The notes below the pieces were generated by a model, which had not been told where the DNA came from, made no database searches, and saw only the letters and a program-made list of their open reading frames with translations. Positions 63,389-64,000 of a stretch of 64,000 nt of DNA are shown here, piece by piece; position 1 is the stretch's first letter, and every line of letters starts with the position of its first letter. The stretch is taken from positions 338,344 to 402,343 of the forward strand of contig CAJJDN010000055.1 in the NCBI GenBank assembly GCA_905182985.1, written 5' to 3'. Both the position numbers and the translations under genes were made by a program. This DNA is from Paramecium sonneborni. Lineage: Eukaryota > Ciliophora > Oligohymenophorea > Peniculida > Parameciidae.

Positions 63389-64000
63389 ATGATTAATAAT
63401 AAAATCTTAATGGAAGAGTAAGTGTACATATCAGAGGAGGGGATGAAGCATATTTTATAAGTATTTGACCCAAAAGATCCCCATAAAAACATTTTATGGA
63501 CAACAGATTATAAAATGGAGTTGCCTTTGAGGGTGAGAAAAAGTGGATCAGGAAGCGAAGTACCAATAACTCTTGCAGAACAATTTAAGATGGATTGTAG
63601 TTAATTTGGAAAGCAACCAGCATTAAGTGTGAAGAGAAATAATAAATGGTAAGATAGTATATAGATAATTAGGATAACAAGGACTTATTAAGATTATTAT
63701 AATGAATCAATTTAATTTGCAAAGGCATTAATAGCTTTTGGAATAAGCGAGATGAGTGCTGTGAATATAATAGGTTTTAATTCTCCAGAATGGTTTATTT
63801 CTTTCATGGGTAGCATTCATAGTCACAACTTACCAGTTGGTATTTATACAACGTAAAGAATTAATAAAATATAATTATAGTAATAATCCTGAAGCTTGTT
63901 TATATGTTTCAGAGCATTCTGAATGTGAATTAGTAGTAGTAGATACAAGAGAATAGTTGAATAAATATTTATAAATATGGGATAAATTGCCAAAACTAAA
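63389..64000 (+). CDS. Long-chain acyl-CoA synthetase, 3' partial
   Basis: The gene runs off the window. Introns 63649-63672 (24 nt, TAG) and 63853-63880 (28 nt, TAG). The sequence matches the start of ACSBG-type acyl-CoA synthetases: KMELPLRVRKSG, WITRTYQDYYNESIQFAKALIAFG, SAVNIIGFNSPEWFISFMG, LPVGIYTTN then PEACLYVSEHSECELVVVD. The enzyme activates fatty acids with ATP and CoA. The AMP-binding loop lies beyond the window. The start could be the Met at 63389 or the next Met (63410). Confidence 0.9.

Noticed and set aside
1..64000. Short ORFs ending at TAA/TAG under the standard code.
   Set aside because: TAA and TAG fall at Gln positions inside OLA1, NAT10, R2 and UCHL5, so those ORFs are fragments or shadows of code-6 genes.
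1..64000. tRNA genes, CRISPR arrays, transposons or retained internal eliminated sequences.
   Set aside because: No cloverleaf, direct-repeat array, transposase motif or clear TA-bounded 26-28 bp insertion disrupting a conserved gene was found by eye.

Overview
The window looks like macronuclear (somatic) DNA of a ciliate close to Paramecium. Long, family-conserved proteins appear only if TAA and TAG are read as Gln and TGA is the sole stop (genetic code 6). Genes are interrupted by spliceosomal introns of about 19-35 nt, the DNA is very AT-rich, and genes are packed with tens of bases between them. Subtracting the introns I placed leaves a whole number of codons in every gene treated as complete. 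No tRNA, rRNA, CRISPR array, insertion sequence or prokaryotic feature was seen.

Layout. 1-5.5 kb: the 3' end of a Cys-rich protein (+) facing a large helical protein (-). 5.8-6.8 kb: a double-PX protein (-). 7.4-9.9 kb: a MORN protein and a coiled-coil protein (+). 10.0-17.2 kb: UCHL5/UCH37 (-), 28 bp from a 1923-residue PAS membrane protein (+). 17.6-21.5 kb: a membrane protein, a coiled coil and OLA1 (+). 21.6-28.4 kb: a minus block with a rhomboid-like protein, a CDP-alcohol phosphotransferase, ribonucleotide reductase R2, an ARM-like protein, an EF-hand protein and an NT-C2 coiled coil. 28.4-33.7 kb: an orphan, a TPR protein and an LRR protein (+). 33.8-37.7 kb: NAT10 and an SMNDC1-like Tudor protein (-). 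37.7-43.5 kb: Gln-rich proteins on both strands. 43.6-47.7 and 51.5-56.5 kb: two more large polytopic proteins of the PAS type, flanking a tandem GTPase. 56.6-64 kb: a kinase, a possible BAR protein, a PDI and a signal-peptide SET protein from one 44-bp divergent spacer, a DUF4200/CFAP73-like ciliary protein, a tiny membrane protein, and the 5' half of an acyl-CoA synthetase.

Many products fit a ciliate cell: housekeeping RNA, translation and proteostasis proteins (OLA1, NAT10, UCHL5, PDI, SMNDC1-like), phospholipid and nucleotide synthesis (phosphotransferase, R2), cilia and cortex candidates (DUF4200, MORN, coiled coils), and a locally expanded set of giant membrane proteins with PAS-like sensor regions. 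The most interesting item is the ER-targeted SET-domain protein sharing a 44-bp spacer with a PDI. Other items are sub-30-bp bidirectional start-codon spacers and frequent AAG or GAG 3' splice sites.

Gene models were read by eye. Exon borders in the genes at 3-540, 29355-30648, 47684-48286 and 57743-58392 are the least certain.
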